Part shown: one piece after another, positions 23,799-31,447 of the stretch
Layout of the letters: each line of letters begins with the position of its first letter
How positions within the stretch are numbered: the stretch's first letter is position 1
Assembly (NCBI RefSeq): GCF_000716875.1
Contig: NZ_JNWQ01000030.1
Span: 11,488 to 75,487, forward strand
Direction: 5' to 3'
DNA length: 64,000 nt
From: Streptomyces novaecaesareae
GTDB taxonomy: Bacteria; Actinomycetota; Actinomycetes; Streptomycetales; Streptomycetaceae
Notes under the pieces: model-generated
Database searches by the model: none
What the model saw: the letters and a program-made list of their open reading frames with translations, nothing else
Told to the model about the DNA's origin: nothing
Made by a program: the position numbers and the translations under genes

Positions 23799-24092
23799 GT
23801 GTCCGCCGCTCTGGACTGGCGCGACGCCTCCCACTTCGACCGCACCGGCCCGCGCCCCTGCCGCTGGTGCCGTCGCCCCACCCCGCTTCGCGACGAGCAG
23901 CGCAGGCCCTCGCACAAGGTCTGCGCCGAGCAGCACGCCGCCGAACTGGAAGGACCCGATGAACAGCAACCTGCAGATGGTGGCCGCGCTCGCGGCGGCC
24001 GAACGGGGACGGCGGGTGTTCCCGCTGGCCCCCGACTCGAAGTACCCGGCGCTGCACAGCAAGGAGGACTGCCCCGGCACCGGGCCGTGTGA
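23799..24092 (+). CDS. Small Cys-containing protein overlapping prim-pol gene
   Basis: The first 50 residues (MSAALDWRDASHFDR..., CRWCRRPT, HKVCAEQH) look like a genuine small zinc-binding protein. The remaining reading frame lies within the prim-pol gene and has low-quality composition. The ATGAAC of prim-pol at 23959 is where a stop would be expected for an overlap. A single-base change may have removed the original stop, or the true end lies near 23960. Confidence 0.45.
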   Translation: MSAALDWRDASHFDRTGPRPCRWCRRPTPLRDEQRRPSHKVCAEQHAAELEGPDEQQPADGGRARGGRTGTAGVPAGPRLEVPGAAQQGGLPRHRAV

Positions 24093-24894
24093 GGGCGGGC
24101 ACCTCGGGTGGGAGCACCGGGCCACCACCGACCCCGAGGTGATCCGCCGCGCGTGGCAGGTGGCCCCGTACAACGTCGGCCTGGCCTGCGGGCCGTCCGG
24201 CCTGGTGGTGGTCGACCTGGACATGCCCAAGCACCGCCGCGACACCCCGCCCGCCCGGTGGGCCGAGCAGGGCATCACGGACGGCCGGGACGTGTTCGCC
24301 GCGCTGTGCGAGCAGCACGATCAGGCGTGGCCGCAGACGTACGAGGTCCGTACCGGCCGGGGCGGCGCCCACCTGTACTTCGCCGCCCCGGCGGGCGTGG
24401 TCCTGCGCAACACCTGCGGGGAGAAGGGCAACGGGCTCGGCTGGAAGGTCGACACCCGGGCGCACGGCGGCTACGTCGTCGCCCCCGGCAGCACCGTCAA
24501 CCACCGCCCCTACACCGTCGTCAACGGCGCCGACCCGGTCCCGCTCCCCGAATGGCTGCTCGGCCTGCTCACCCCCAAGCCCGCCCCGGCGGTCGTGGTG
24601 GACTCGGCGGCGGTGCGGGCCCGGATCGGGCGCCTCGGCCCGTACGTGGACACCGCCGTGGCGAGGGAGACGGCTAAGGTCCGGGAGATGCGCGAGGGCG
24701 GGCGCAACGACCAGCTGTTCGCCTCCGCCGCCGCCCTCGGCCGCCTCGTCGGCTCCGGCGCGCTGCCCGAGGCGGACGCCACCGACGCCCTCCTGAGCGC
24801 GGGCCTGGAGGCCGGTCTCGGCGAGGCGGAGTGCAGGCGCACGATCGCCAACGGCCTCGCCCGGGGCGCCGGCACGGTGGGGCGGGCCGCATGA
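23959..24894 (+). CDS. Bifunctional DNA primase/polymerase (prim-pol)
   Basis: A 311-residue protein of the archaeo-eukaryotic primase superfamily. The prim-pol core has the metal-binding strand LVVVDLDMPK, EVRTGRGGAHLYF and the His-containing WKVDTRAHGGYVVAPGS. The C-terminal helical region (NDQLFASAAALGRLVGSG...) is typical of element primases. GGAAGGA precedes ATG at 23959. Together with the downstream DUF3987 protein it forms the replication module of a RepPP-type AICE, which starts DNA synthesis after excision. Confidence 0.92.
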   Translation: MNSNLQMVAALAAAERGRRVFPLAPDSKYPALHSKEDCPGTGPCEGGHLGWEHRATTDPEVIRRAWQVAPYNVGLACGPSGLVVVDLDMPKHRRDTPPARWAEQGITDGRDVFAALCEQHDQAWPQTYEVRTGRGGAHLYFAAPAGVVLRNTCGEKGNGLGWKVDTRAHGGYVVAPGSTVNHRPYTVVNGADPVPLPEWLLGLLTPKPAPAVVVDSAAVRARIGRLGPYVDTAVARETAKVREMREGGRNDQLFASAAALGRLVGSGALPEADATDALLSAGLEAGLGEAECRRTIANGLARGAGTVGRAA

Positions 24895-24918
24895 GCAACC
24901 GTCACCCGTCCTGCGCCA

Positions 24919-24953
24919 AGGAGAAGCGCTTCTCCTCGGGGCATCGCCCGAGG
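24919..24953. repeat. Adjacent palindromes before DUF3987 gene
   Basis: AGGAGAAGCGCTTCTCCT (24919-24936) is a perfect 18-bp palindrome. Next to it CCTCGGG/CCCGAGG form a second stem (24934-24940 with 24947-24953). They fill the 70-bp gap between the two replication genes and end shortly before the GTG. They may act as a translational control or an initiation site. Confidence 0.55.
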
Positions 24954-24964
24954 CGGTGGGCCGA

Positions 24965-26527
24965 GTGAACGCCCCCACCACGCCGTCCGAGTCGCTGTTC
25001 ACCGAAGGCTGGGAGGACACCGCCCCGCCCTCGGTTGACCCCGGCCCGCCCGGGTGGGAGGAGCCGATTCCCCTCGGCGAGGCCCGCACCCTGCCTGCGT
25101 TCCCCTCCGACGCCCTGCCCAGGTGGCTCGGCGCGATGGTCGACGCCGTGGCCGAGGAGACGCAGACCCCGGCCGACCTCGCCGGAAGCTTGGCGCTGGC
25201 GGTGCTGGCCGCCGCCGGCGGAGGCCGGGCCGTGGTGGTCGTGCGCGGACGCTGGCGCGAGCCGGTGAACCTCTACGTCGTCGTCGCCCTGCCCCCGGCC
25301 AACCGCAAGAGCGCTGTCTTCGCGGCCATGACCCGCCCGCTCGTGAAGGTGGAACGGGCCCTGGTCGAGCAGAGCGCGAGCGCGATCGTGGAGGCCAACA
25401 CCACTGCCAGCCTCGCCCGCGCCGCCGCCGATAAGGCCGCCGCCAAGGCCGCCACCGCGAGCGAGGACGAGCGTGAGGAGCTGAACCGCCTTGCGATCGA
25501 CCTGGCTCACACCGCGTCGGAGATCACCGTCCCGGCCGAACCGCAGCTCATCGCCGACGACGGCACCCCCGCCGCCATCACCAGCCTCCTCGCCGAGCAG
25601 GGCGGGCGCCTGGCCGTCATGTCCGCCGAGGGCGGCATCTTCGACACCATCGCCGGCCGCTACTCCGGCGGCACCGCCGACATGGAGGTGTTCCTCAAGG
25701 GCCACGCCGGTGACCTGCTCAAGGTCAACCGGCAGTCCCGCGACAAGCAGTACATCGACAACCCGGCCCTGACCATGGCCCTCGCCGTGCAGCCCTGCGT
25801 GCTGGAGGACATCGGCCGCAACCGCCAGTTCGACGGCCGCGGCTTGCTCGCCCGCTTCCTGTACTCCATGCCCGAGTCCCTGGTCGGCCGTCGCAAGACC
25901 CTGCCCGATCTGATCCCCGACGAGGTCACGGACGAGTACGAGAAGCGCGTGGCCGCGCTCACCCTCGCGATGGCGGACTGGACCGACCCGGCCGTCCTCA
26001 CCACCACCCCCGAGGCCGGGGCCGCGCTCGTCGCCTTCCAGGACCGCATCGAACCCCGTCTCGACCCGCGCGGTGCCCTCGGCCACATCAGTGAGTGGGC
26101 CGGCAAGCTCGTCGGCGCCACCGTGCGCATCGCCGGCCTGCTCCACCTCGCCGAGCACGGGGGCGACGCCTACAAGCACCCCATCACCGCCGACACCGTC
26201 GAGCGCGCGATCCGCCTCGGCGAGTACTTCACCGTCCACGCGCTGAACGTCTTCGAGGCCATGGGCGCGGACAAGGCCCTCGCCGGCGCCCGCACCGTCC
26301 TCAAGCACCTCACCGCCTACCCCGCCCCCTCGTTCTCCCGGCGCGACCTCATGGCCAAGCTCTCCCGCGCCGAGTTCCCCACCGTCACCGTCCTGGAGAC
26401 CGCCCTCGGCCTGCTCGAAGAACACGGCTGGCTCCGCCACGAACCCGCCCCACCGCGCGAACCCGGCACCCGGGGCCGCCCGCCCGCACCCCGGTACGCC
26501 ACCCACCCGCAGCTCCACCCCAACTGA
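24965..26527 (+). CDS. DUF3987 replication protein
   Basis: A 520-residue protein of the DUF3987/YfjI family associated with prim-pol in mobile elements. Residues 55-110 hold the conserved LPRWLGAMVDAVAEETQTP...NLYVVVALPPANRKS loop, an atypical P-loop-like NRKS. Later come AVMSAEGGIFDTIAGRY and RFLYSMPESLVGRR. The C-terminus (from about residue 440) is a winged helix (FSRRDLMAKL...LEEHGWLR). It probably acts as helicase or loader with the primase. The start is GTG at 24965; GTG at 24956 is equally possible. Confidence 0.85.
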   Translation: MNAPTTPSESLFTEGWEDTAPPSVDPGPPGWEEPIPLGEARTLPAFPSDALPRWLGAMVDAVAEETQTPADLAGSLALAVLAAAGGGRAVVVVRGRWREPVNLYVVVALPPANRKSAVFAAMTRPLVKVERALVEQSASAIVEANTTASLARAAADKAAAKAATASEDEREELNRLAIDLAHTASEITVPAEPQLIADDGTPAAITSLLAEQGGRLAVMSAEGGIFDTIAGRYSGGTADMEVFLKGHAGDLLKVNRQSRDKQYIDNPALTMALAVQPCVLEDIGRNRQFDGRGLLARFLYSMPESLVGRRKTLPDLIPDEVTDEYEKRVAALTLAMADWTDPAVLTTTPEAGAALVAFQDRIEPRLDPRGALGHISEWAGKLVGATVRIAGLLHLAEHGGDAYKHPITADTVERAIRLGEYFTVHALNVFEAMGADKALAGARTVLKHLTAYPAPSFSRRDLMAKLSRAEFPTVTVLETALGLLEEHGWLRHEPAPPREPGTRGRPPAPRYATHPQLHPN

Positions 26528-26551
26528 TCCACCGCACAAGGCCGCCCGCAG

Positions 26552-26822
26552 AATCCACAAAATCCACGAAACCCACCGGCACCCGCCCCGACCAGCACCG
26601 ACGCCCAGCACGCTCACGCGCCACACAAGTCGCTCGGAATTCCACAAAAACCCAGGACGCCCCATCCCTCGGGCCGTCGCCGACACAGCGTCGGCGACGG
26701 CCCGAGGCGCGTCCGGCCATTTCTGCGGAATAAGTGCGGACTTCTGTGGAGAACCGCGCCCGAGCCCATCACCGCAGGTCAGACGCTACAGAGAGGGTTT
26801 TTGTGTATTCCGTGGTTTCTGT
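26552..26822. other. AT-richer repeat region, candidate replication origin
   Basis: The 379-bp gap between the DUF3987 gene and xis contains AATCCACAA (26552), AATCCACGAA (26561), ATTCCACAAAAA (26639), TTCTGTGGA (26742) and inverse-sense TTTTTGTG/CCGTGG/CTGTGG at 26809-26822. These resemble DnaA boxes (Streptomyces TTGTCCACA) without a perfect match. A large hairpin lies in the middle. Position after the replication genes suggests the element's origin. Confidence 0.45.
26667..26707. terminator. 18-bp stem hairpin after replication gene
   Basis: Perfect stem 26667-26684 with 26690-26707 around ACAGC. No U-tract follows. It may terminate the long rightward operon or be a structural part of the origin region. 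Confidence 0.55.
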
Positions 26823-26906
26823 GGCACCCCGCACCCCGGCCCGCCCGCCACAACGCGGACCGCCTGCACCTCGTCACCCCGCCCCCTCCGCCAAGGAGTA
26901 GCCGCA

Positions 26907-27095
26907 GTGACCACGATCCCGCCGCTCGTCCTGGATGTCCCCGAAGTCATGGCGGCCCTGCGCATGAGCCGCAGCAAGGTCTACGACCTCATCCGCACCA
27001 AGAAGCTCGACAGCTTCACGGAAGGCAGTCTCCGCCGCATCCCCGTCACCGCCCTGCACGACTACCTGCGCGCCAAAAAAGAGGAGAACGCCTGA
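26907..27095 (+). CDS. xis: Excisionase (MerR-like HTH)
   Basis: A 62-residue DNA-binding protein with the excisionase helix-turn-helix layout: VPEVMAALRMSRSKVYDLIRTKKLDSFTEGSLRRIPVTALHDYL. GGAG lies upstream of GTG at 26907. Its stop overlaps the integrase start (TGATG), so Xis and Int are made together. It should bend DNA at the attachment sites and steer Int towards excision. Confidence 0.88.
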   Translation: MTTIPPLVLDVPEVMAALRMSRSKVYDLIRTKKLDSFTEGSLRRIPVTALHDYLRAKKEENA

Positions 27096-28249
27096 TGGCG
27101 AAGAAGCGGAACCCCAACGGCGCTGGCACCGTAACCCTCCGCAAGGACGGCCGCTACCAGGCCGCCGTCTACGTTCCCCAGCCCGACGGCACCCGGGCCC
27201 GCAAGTTCGTCTATGGCAAGACCTGGACGGAGTGCGACGAGAAGCGCCAGGAACTCGTCCGGCGTGACCGGCAGGGCGTCCCGACGCCCACCCGGTCGGC
27301 CAAGCTCGCCGAGTGGCTGCCGTACTGGCTGGAGCACTTCATCGCGCCGCACCGCAAGCGGACGACCTACGACAAGTACGAGATGCACATCCGGCTCCAC
27401 CTCGTACCGGCGCTCGGCTCGAAGAGTCTGGAGAAGCTCGGCACCGCCGATGTCCGCCGGCTCATCAGCACCGTGACCAAGAAGGTGTCGGCGGCCACCG
27501 CCAAGGAGTCGCACCTCGTGCTCCGCACGGCCCTGTCCGCCGCCGTGCGGGACGAACTGATCACCCGCAACGTCGCCAAGCTCGTTCAAGCGCCCCGAGT
27601 GGAGTACCGAGTGACCAAGCCCTGGAGTCTCGATGACACCCTGGTCTTCCTGGAGGGAGCCCGGCGCGACCCGCTGTACGCCGCGTTCGTCCTCGCCGTG
27701 GCGCTCGGCCTGCGGCGCGGGGAAATCCTCGGGCTGCACTGGTCCGACATCGACCTGGAGAACCGCACGCTGACCGTCCGGCGCCAACTCCAGCGCAGGG
27801 ACGGCGAGTTGTACGAGGACAGCCCGAAGTCGCGTCGCCAGCGGGTCATCCCGCTGCCGATGATGTGCATCGCTCCCCTTCGCTGGCAGCGACTCCGTCA
27901 GGCCGAGCAGCGCCGCCAGCGGCTGGAGGCGGGGAAGGGCTGGCCGGAGTCCGGCTCCGTCTTCACCACGGCCACCGGTCTGCCGATCGAGCCGCGCAAC
28001 CTCACTCGCTCGTTCACGCGAGTGTCCAAGGCCGAGGCCCTGCCGCCGATCCGGCTGCACGACACCCGGCACGGCTGCGCGACGCTCCTGTCCGCCGCCG
28101 GCGTGGCGCCCCGGGACCTGATGGCCATCCTCGGGCACAGCCAGATCGCCGTCACGATGGAGGTCTACACGCACGTGGTGCAGGAGAAGCAGCGGGAGGC
28201 GATGAGGCACATGGACCGCCTGCTGAAGCGCCGCCGCAAGACCGACTGA
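27095..28249 (+). CDS. int: Tyrosine integrase of the AICE
   Basis: A 384-residue recombinase. It has an N-terminal arm-binding domain (NGAGTVTLRKDGRYQAAV), a SAM-like core-binding domain (about 65-170) and the catalytic domain with Arg in LGLRRGEI (about 207), HDTRHG (about 321-326), LGH (about 347) and nucleophile Tyr in VYTHV (about 358). All catalytic residues are present. It lies 88 bp from attR, with only a terminator between. Site-specific recombination at the tRNA-Thr 3' end is expected. Confidence 0.95.
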   Translation: MAKKRNPNGAGTVTLRKDGRYQAAVYVPQPDGTRARKFVYGKTWTECDEKRQELVRRDRQGVPTPTRSAKLAEWLPYWLEHFIAPHRKRTTYDKYEMHIRLHLVPALGSKSLEKLGTADVRRLISTVTKKVSAATAKESHLVLRTALSAAVRDELITRNVAKLVQAPRVEYRVTKPWSLDDTLVFLEGARRDPLYAAFVLAVALGLRRGEILGLHWSDIDLENRTLTVRRQLQRRDGELYEDSPKSRRQRVIPLPMMCIAPLRWQRLRQAEQRRQRLEAGKGWPESGSVFTTATGLPIEPRNLTRSFTRVSKAEALPPIRLHDTRHGCATLLSAAGVAPRDLMAILGHSQIAVTMEVYTHVVQEKQREAMRHMDRLLKRRRKTD

Positions 28250-28267
28250 TGTCATCTGGAGATGTCA
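28248..28267 (+). repeat. Paired GATGTCA repeats, candidate integrase arm sites (right)
   Basis: GATGTCA at 28248 (overlapping the int stop) and 28261, 13 bp apart, 70 bp from the attR core. They mirror the pair at 13328/13341. Confidence 0.55.
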
Positions 28268-28302
28268 GAACGCCCCGGGCCGATCACGGCCCGGGGCGTT
28301 CT
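28267..28302 (+). terminator. Integrase terminator
   Basis: A perfect 15-bp stem (28267-28281 with 28288-28302) around GATCAC lies 18 bp after the int stop and ahead of the tRNA 3' end. Confidence 0.8.
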
Positions 28303-28336
28303 GCGTTCTTCGGCGCTCTGACCTGCGCCGGAAGCG

Positions 28337-28380
28337 GAGCCCCCTGTCGGGTTCGAACCGACGACCCCCGCTTTACAAGA
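28337..28380. repeat. attR: 44-bp direct repeat within tRNA-Thr
   Basis: Identical to 13188-13231. It covers the tRNA acceptor 3' strand, T arm, variable loop and part of the anticodon arm, so the tRNA gene is restored after integration. Confidence 0.93.
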
Positions 28381-28411
28381 GCGGTGCTCTGGCCAGCTGA
28401 GCTAAGGAGGC
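28338..28411 (-). tRNA. tRNA-Thr(TGT)
   Basis: 74 nt on the minus strand. The 5' acceptor GCCTCCT pairs with AGGGGGC at the 3' end. A D arm with TTAGCTCAGC is present. The anticodon stem CCGCT/AGCGG encloses CTTGTAA (anticodon TGT, plus-strand ACA at 28375-28377), and the T loop contains GGTTCGAAC. CCA is not encoded. Its 3' half is the AICE attachment site. Confidence 0.95.
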
Positions 28412-28597
28412 ACGGTGGCCGTCCGCGACGGATCACGGCGGCACCGGGGGCAGTCTACCGGGCCGGGGTGGCGGGGTGGTGGGATATCCGGGGGTTGGTG
28501 GGGTGGGTGGGCGTGATGGAACCGATGCCGAAATCGGTCGCCGGGGGGCTGACAAGCGGCGGAAGCGCGGGTAGCGTCGCCGGGAGTCGGGTTGTGC

Positions 28598-28613
28598 AGT
28601 GGTTCAGACCACT
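28598..28613. promoter_or_regulatory. DasR-type operator (dre) upstream of msiK
   Basis: AGTGGTTCAGACCACT is a 6-bp perfect inverted repeat around TCAG and close to the published dre consensus (ACTGGTCTAGACCACT). It lies 80 bp before the msiK start. A near-identical site is at 44114. The rest of 28412-28692 shows nothing else clear. Confidence 0.75.
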
Positions 28614-28692
28614 GGCGGGCCGACGGAGCAGAACAGACACCCTTTACTCGGATCGTCCGGCACGTTCCTGCCGGTGAAGGAGAGCACCAACC

Positions 28693-29784
28693 ATGGCTTC
28701 TGTCACGTACGACAAGGCGACGCGCATCTACCCGGGGGCGGACAAGCCCTCGGTGGACGCCCTGGACCTGGAGATCGCGGACGGCGAGTTCCTCGTGCTG
28801 GTCGGCCCCTCGGGCTGCGGCAAGTCGACCAGCCTGCGCATGCTGGCCGGTCTGGAGGACGTCAACACCGGCGCGATCCGGATCGGTGACCGGGACGTCA
28901 CCCACCTGCCGCCGAAGGACCGGGACATCGCCATGGTGTTCCAGAACTACGCGCTCTACCCGCACATGACCGTCGCCGAGAACATGGGCTTCGCGCTCAA
29001 GATCGCCGGCGTGAACAAGGCGGAGATCCGCACCAAGGTCGAGGAGGCGGCGAAGATCCTCGACCTCACCGACTACCTGGACCGCAAGCCGAAGGCGCTC
29101 TCCGGCGGTCAGCGCCAGCGCGTCGCGATGGGCCGCGCGATCGTCCGGCAGCCGCAGGTCTTCCTGATGGACGAGCCGCTGTCGAACCTGGACGCCAAGC
29201 TCCGCGTCTCGACCCGTACCCAGATCGCCGGCCTGCAGCGCCGCCTGGGCATCACCACGGTGTACGTCACCCACGACCAGACCGAGGCGCTCACCATGGG
29301 CGACCGGGTCGCGGTGCTCAAGGACGGTCTGCTGCAGCAGGTCGACACCCCGCGCAACATGTACGACAAGCCCGCCAACCTCTTCGTGGCCGGCTTCATC
29401 GGCTCGCCCGCGATGAACCTGGTCGAGGTGCCGTTGGTGGACGGCGGCGTGAAGTTCGGCGGCTCGGTCGTCAACATCTCCCGCGAGGACCTGGCCGGCG
29501 CCGGCACCGACAAGTCGGTGACCGTCGGCGTCCGCCCCGAGCACTTCGAGATCGTCGCCTCCGGCGGCATCGAGGGCGTCGCGGTGACCGTGAACGTGGT
29601 CGAGGAGCTCGGCTCGGACGGCTTCGTGTACGGCACCACCCAGATCGGCGGCGAGGACCGGGACCTGGTCGTCCGCGTGCCCGGCCGTCAGATCCCGGCC
29701 CGCGGCGAGACGATCCACGTCGTGCCGATCGCCAACGAGACCCACGTGTTCTCCACCAGCACCGGCGCCCGCCTGAGCAGCTGA
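28693..29784 (+). CDS. msiK: Multiple sugar-import ATPase MsiK
   Basis: A 363-residue ABC ATPase. Walker A GPSGCGKST (about 37-45), Q-loop FQNYALYPHMTV, signature LSGGQRQRVAMGRA and Walker B FLMDEPLSNLD are followed by a C-terminal regulatory TOBE region with VGVRPEHFEI. It is near full length and highly typical. In Streptomyces MsiK energises several sugar importers (cellobiose, maltose, chitobiose) encoded elsewhere; no permease genes are adjacent here. The dre-like site upstream predicts repression by DasR until amino sugars appear. AGGAG sits before ATG. Confidence 0.95.
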   Translation: MASVTYDKATRIYPGADKPSVDALDLEIADGEFLVLVGPSGCGKSTSLRMLAGLEDVNTGAIRIGDRDVTHLPPKDRDIAMVFQNYALYPHMTVAENMGFALKIAGVNKAEIRTKVEEAAKILDLTDYLDRKPKALSGGQRQRVAMGRAIVRQPQVFLMDEPLSNLDAKLRVSTRTQIAGLQRRLGITTVYVTHDQTEALTMGDRVAVLKDGLLQQVDTPRNMYDKPANLFVAGFIGSPAMNLVEVPLVDGGVKFGGSVVNISREDLAGAGTDKSVTVGVRPEHFEIVASGGIEGVAVTVNVVEELGSDGFVYGTTQIGGEDRDLVVRVPGRQIPARGETIHVVPIANETHVFSTSTGARLSS

Positions 29785-29817
29785 CGCGACCGCCGGCACC
29801 CCGGCGAACGAGCCACG

Positions 29818-29858
29818 ACGGAGCCCGTCGGACCTCCTCCAGGTCCGGCGGGCTCCGT
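29818..29858 (+). terminator. msiK terminator
   Basis: An 18-bp stem with one mismatch (29818-29835 with 29841-29858) and loop CCTCC lies 34 bp after the msiK stop. Confidence 0.75.
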
Positions 29859-29965
29859 CCGTACACCCCCGCGTCAACACGGTGCAGGGACGAACCCGGA
29901 CACCGCGTCACTCGATGGTGTAACGGAGGGCGATCCGGCCCGCACCCACCGCTACTCTCCTGAGG

Positions 29966-30409
29966 GTGAAGCAGCTTGTGCGCCGTATCGGCCAGACCTT
30001 CGCCCTGACCCTGCCGGTCGTCCTGGTGACCACCGGCACCCTCGCCGTGACCCGGGTCCCGTGGGCTCCACCGACCGGTCTCGATCAGCAGGTCGTGGCG
30101 GCGTCCAGCGGCGACGGCGCCGGGATCGGACGCTCCAGCACCGCGACCAAGGCCCCGGACGGCCTCGCCCCGCAGGAGTCGCTGCGGGTGGCGCTGCTGG
30201 ACGAGCTGCGCGCGAAGAACCCGTCCGCCGCGCTGGACCTGCTGGAGCGCTCGATGCGCGAGCAGCCCTCGCTGACGCCGTACTGCACCTCGCTGGCGAG
30301 CGAGTTGGGCAAGGCGGCGGTGCGAAAGTACCAGGGCGACGTCCAGCGGGCCCGCTCCTTCGCCCGCCCGGTCTGCGACGGGTCGTTCGCCGCGGGCGTG
30401 GTGGGCTGA
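29966..30409 (+). CDS. Conserved exported hypothetical protein
   Basis: A 147-residue protein. An N-terminal signal or anchor (KQLVRRIGQTFALTLPVVLVTTGTLAV) precedes a short linker. A helical domain of about 80 residues (ESLRVALLDELRAKNPSAALDLLERSMREQ) contains two Cys (PYCTSL and RPVCDG) that could form a disulfide. GTG at 29966. I recognise it only as a conserved neighbour of msiK. It is probably extracytoplasmic. Confidence 0.72.
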   Translation: MKQLVRRIGQTFALTLPVVLVTTGTLAVTRVPWAPPTGLDQQVVAASSGDGAGIGRSSTATKAPDGLAPQESLRVALLDELRAKNPSAALDLLERSMREQPSLTPYCTSLASELGKAAVRKYQGDVQRARSFARPVCDGSFAAGVVG

Positions 30410-30506
30410 CGCCCCCCGAGCCGCAGCCACGCGGGCCCGCCCGGGAGAGCGGCCGCGAAGTCCGCAGCCGAAGCCGTAGCCGCAGTCGGCGTCCTATTGT
30501 TCAGGC

Positions 30507-31325
30507 ATGACCGCTGACTCCGGCCCCACGGCCGACCCTGCGTCCCCCAACTCCCCGCACTCCCAGGCACCGCAGGCACCCCACCCGCCCCGGCCGACCA
30601 CGACGCCCGTCACCCAGGCCGTCATCCTGGCCGGCGGCCAGGGCTCCCGGCTGCGCCCCTACACGGACGACCGCCCGAAGCCGCTGGTGGAGATCCCGGG
30701 GACGGGCACGCCGATCCTCGGCCACCAGCTGGCCTGGCTCGCCTCCGAGGGCGTCACCGATGTCGTGATCTCCTGCGGGCACCTCGCCGACGTGCTGGAG
30801 GAGTGGCTGGACAAGGCGGACCTGCCGCTGCGGGTGCGTACGGTGGTCGAGGCGGAGCCGCTGGGGCGCGGCGGCGGGCTCAAGTACGCGGCCAAGGCGC
30901 TGCCCCGCCCGGACGAGCCCTGGTACGCCACCAACGGCGACATCTGGACCCGCTTCAGCCTGCGCGACATGGCCGCCTTCCACCACGAGCGGGACGCCGT
31001 CGCGACGCTCGCGCTGGCCCGGCCGCGGATCCCGTGGGGCGCCGTGGAGACCGACCAGTTCGGCAACGTGCTGGACTTCATCGAGGCGCCGCCCTCGCCC
31101 TTCCTGATCAACGCCGGCCTGTACGTGTTCAGCCCGGAGTTCGCCGAGCTGCTGCCGGACGTGGGCGACCACGAGCGCACCACCTTCCCCCAACTCGCGC
31201 GCGGCAAGCGGCTGGCGGGCTACCAGCTGCCGCAGGGCGTGTACTGGCGGGCCATCGACACCGCCAAGGACCTCACCGAGGCGGCCAAGGAGCTCGCGGC
31301 CGGCGCCGGCCGCGCCCCGCAGTAG
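30507..31325 (+). CDS. Sugar-phosphate nucleotidyltransferase
   Basis: A 272-residue NTP transferase. After a Pro-rich N-terminal extension of about 35 residues comes the Rossmann-like core with AVILAGGQGSRLRPYTDDRPKPLVEI (nucleotide loop GGxGxRLxPxT), then EPLGRGGGLKYA and the metal-binding ATNGDIW. It most resembles mannose-1-phosphate or heptose-1-phosphate guanylyl/uridylyl transferases. The exact sugar cannot be told from sequence. It is monocistronic, with a strong terminator after it. Confidence 0.85.
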   Translation: MTADSGPTADPASPNSPHSQAPQAPHPPRPTTTPVTQAVILAGGQGSRLRPYTDDRPKPLVEIPGTGTPILGHQLAWLASEGVTDVVISCGHLADVLEEWLDKADLPLRVRTVVEAEPLGRGGGLKYAAKALPRPDEPWYATNGDIWTRFSLRDMAAFHHERDAVATLALARPRIPWGAVETDQFGNVLDFIEAPPSPFLINAGLYVFSPEFAELLPDVGDHERTTFPQLARGKRLAGYQLPQGVYWRAIDTAKDLTEAAKELAAGAGRAPQ

Positions 31326-31392
31326 CCCCGAGCCCCAAGCCCTCCGAGCCCCCAAGCCCCCGCCGAGCCCCCGCCGAGCCCCCCGACACACG

Positions 31393-31431
31393 GATCGGCC
31401 GGGTGCTCCCCCACGGAGCACCCGGCCGATC
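31393..31431. terminator. Bidirectional terminator
   Basis: A perfect 17-bp stem (31393-31409 with 31415-31431) around a 5-nt loop lies between the convergent nucleotidyltransferase and DoxX genes. Confidence 0.82.
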
Positions 31432-31447
31432 GACGCGCCCGGAGGCC

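Larger units (their letters stand above)
13188..28380. mobile_element. Prim-pol type AICE integrated in tRNA-Thr(TGT)
   Basis: The element is bounded by perfect 44-bp direct repeats in the 3' part of tRNA-Thr, with Int and Xis next to the tRNA end. Gene order reads: GT2 and GntR (minus); then on plus a short protein, WhiB-like, DUF2637, zinc protein, two small proteins, a TraA-like protein, FtsK-type TraB, Spd-like proteins, DNA methyltransferase, prim-pol, DUF3987, Xis, Int. A single FtsK-like translocase in place of type IV secretion is typical of AICEs. The prim-pol/DUF3987 pair places it with the RepPP class rather than the RepSA (pSAM2-like) class. All key modules look intact, so it may still excise. 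Confidence 0.92.
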
